From an uncultured Clostridia bacterium (GTDB lineage: Bacteria > Bacillota > Clostridia > Oscillospirales > CAG-272): a DNA stretch of 16,566 nucleotides. Positions within the stretch are counted from its first letter, which is position 1. Each line of letters starts with the position of its first letter. The stretch covers positions 1 through 16,566 of the forward strand of contig CALEJO010000046.1 in NCBI GenBank assembly GCA_937898155.1, given 5' to 3'. Shown one piece after another: positions 15,946 through 16,566 of the stretch. The notes under the pieces were generated by a model. The model was given only the letters and a program-made list of their open reading frames with translations, had not been told where the DNA came from and did no database searches. The position numbers were made by a program, and so were the translations under genes.

Positions 15946-15962
15946 ATATTTTTAGAATCCAA
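15934..15962 (-). promoter_or_regulatory. Possible promoter of tepA, abutting the pduL promoter
   Basis: On the minus strand, TTGGAT (15962-15957), a 17-bp spacer and TATGAT (15939-15934). The -10 touches the pduL -10 (15940-15945), so the two divergent promoters overlap almost entirely. The stretch is AT-rich, so another start for tepA is possible. Confidence 0.5.
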
Positions 15963-15993
15963 TAAGCGTTTTGCTTTTTGAAAAACAAAAAAA

Positions 15994-16017
15994 CGACAGG
16001 TTTCCTGTCGAAAGGAG
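15994..16017 (+). promoter_or_regulatory. Hairpin directly before the pduL ribosome binding site
   Basis: CGACAGG (15994-16000), loop TTT, CCTGTCG (16004-16010), a perfect 7-bp stem, is followed at once by AAAGGAG (16011-16017), 7 nt before ATG 16025. No U run follows, so it is not a terminator. It may stabilise the mRNA or keep the ribosome site open. Confidence 0.55.
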
Positions 16018-16024
16018 AATCATC

Positions 16025-16566
16025 ATGGAAAACAAAATTTTAGTGGAAACCTCCGCGAGACACATTCATCTGACCGATGAGCATATCGCGATCCTCTTCG
16101 GCACCGGCCACGAGCTGACGGTGAAGAAAATGCTCAGCCAGCCCGGTCAGTTTGTCTGCGAAGAAAAAGTCGAAGTCAAGGGCGAGAAGGGCTCTCTGAA
16201 AATGTCCGTGCTCGGTCCCGCCAGAAAAGCATCGCAGGTCGAGGTCTCTCTGACCGACGCGCGCACGCTCGGCGTCAAAGCACCCGTCCGTGAATCCGGT
16301 GACATCGCCGGCTCCGGCGCCTGCACGCTGGTCGGCCCCTGCGGCACCGTGGAACTGACCGAGGGCGTGATCGCCGCACAGCGTCACATCCACCTCACCC
16401 CCGACACCGCCAAGGAATTCGGCGTTGCCGACAAAGAAATCGTCAAAGTGAAACTCGATACCGCCCGCCCGCTGATCTTCGACGGCGTCGTGGTCCGCGT
16501 TTCCGATAAATTCGCTCCCGCTATGCACATCGACACCGACGAATCCAACGCGGCAGGCGCGGCAGG
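16025..16566 (+). CDS. pduL: PduL-type phosphate acyltransferase (phosphotransacylase), 3' end cut by window edge
   Basis: PduL interconverts acyl-CoA and acyl-phosphate (acetyl- or propanoyl-), without sequence relation to Pta; with acetate kinase it yields ATP. The 180 residues visible contain both halves of the duplicated barrel: SARHIHLT (10-17) and AAQRHIHLTP (117-126) hold the zinc-binding histidines H13/H15 and H121/H123, E46 or E47 in CEEKVEV is the likely acidic ligand, and H168 lies in MHIDTDESNAA. Family length is about 210-220, so perhaps 30 residues are missing. The protein begins right at the first motif, without the N-terminal encapsulation peptide of microcompartment PduL, so it should be a free cytosolic enzyme. 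It is divergent from tepA, with a strong promoter and ribosome site, suggesting high expression. Acetate kinase could lie downstream, beyond the window. Confidence 0.95.
   Translation, partial: MENKILVETSARHIHLTDEHIAILFGTGHELTVKKMLSQPGQFVCEEKVEVKGEKGSLKMSVLGPARKASQVEVSLTDARTLGVKAPVRESGDIAGSGACTLVGPCGTVELTEGVIAAQRHIHLTPDTAKEFGVADKEIVKVKLDTARPLIFDGVVVRVSDKFAPAMHIDTDESNAAGAA

Noticed and set aside
16025..16566. Bacterial microcompartment locus
   Set aside because: PduL lacks the N-terminal encapsulation peptide and no shell protein or diol/ethanolamine enzyme gene is present in the window.

Overview
The window reads as ordinary chromosome of a GC-rich member of the Bacillota, most likely an anaerobic clostridium-like lineage; I cannot name the order. 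The evidence is the gene set: RNase J, Mini-RNase III, RNase M5, a TepA-type Clp protease, HemW next to LepA, a DUF362/ferredoxin protein and a free-standing PduL phosphotransacylase. Ribosome binding sites are strong (GGAGG, AAGGAG). I saw no tRNA, rRNA, CRISPR array, transposase or phage gene.

Almost everything lies on the minus strand in tightly packed operons. Only three genes are on the plus strand: an XRE regulator at 6624, a small membrane protein at 12312 and pduL at 16025. Read in transcription order (right to left): (1) 15856-13450, tepA, a CmpB-family membrane protein, a DUF362/[4Fe-4S] protein and ispE; (2) 12164-7312, malQ, a Dabb-domain protein, lepA and hemW, ending in a strong hairpin terminator; (3) 6424-1, glyA, pncC, holA, rnmV, gtrA, mrnC and, after a 269-bp leader-like gap, RNase J. 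RNase J runs off the left edge and pduL off the right edge; both are nearly complete.

The left third gathers three nucleases known in Bacilli to mature the three rRNAs: RNase M5 (5S), Mini-III (23S) and RNase J (5' end of 16S). holA (replication clamp loader), pncC (NAD salvage) and glyA (one-carbon supply) sit upstream in the same transcription unit, so this is a growth-linked housekeeping operon. The centre pairs starch/maltodextrin metabolism (malQ) with translation (lepA) and heme trafficking (hemW). The right part joins a membrane-associated protease, a ferredoxin-like protein and an isoprenoid kinase (ispE), with pduL transcribed divergently for acetyl-CoA/acetyl-phosphate interconversion.

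The only gene-free stretch over 300 bp is 6966-7311. It holds two near-identical 36-bp palindromic repeats, several other hairpins and two terminators, and looks like an interspersed non-coding repeat module. I found no clearly new multi-gene system. The best leads are the rRNA-maturation gene cluster, the structured leader before RNase J, DnaA-box-like motifs before holA, the repeat module, and several promoter arrangements including face-to-face promoters between tepA and pduL.
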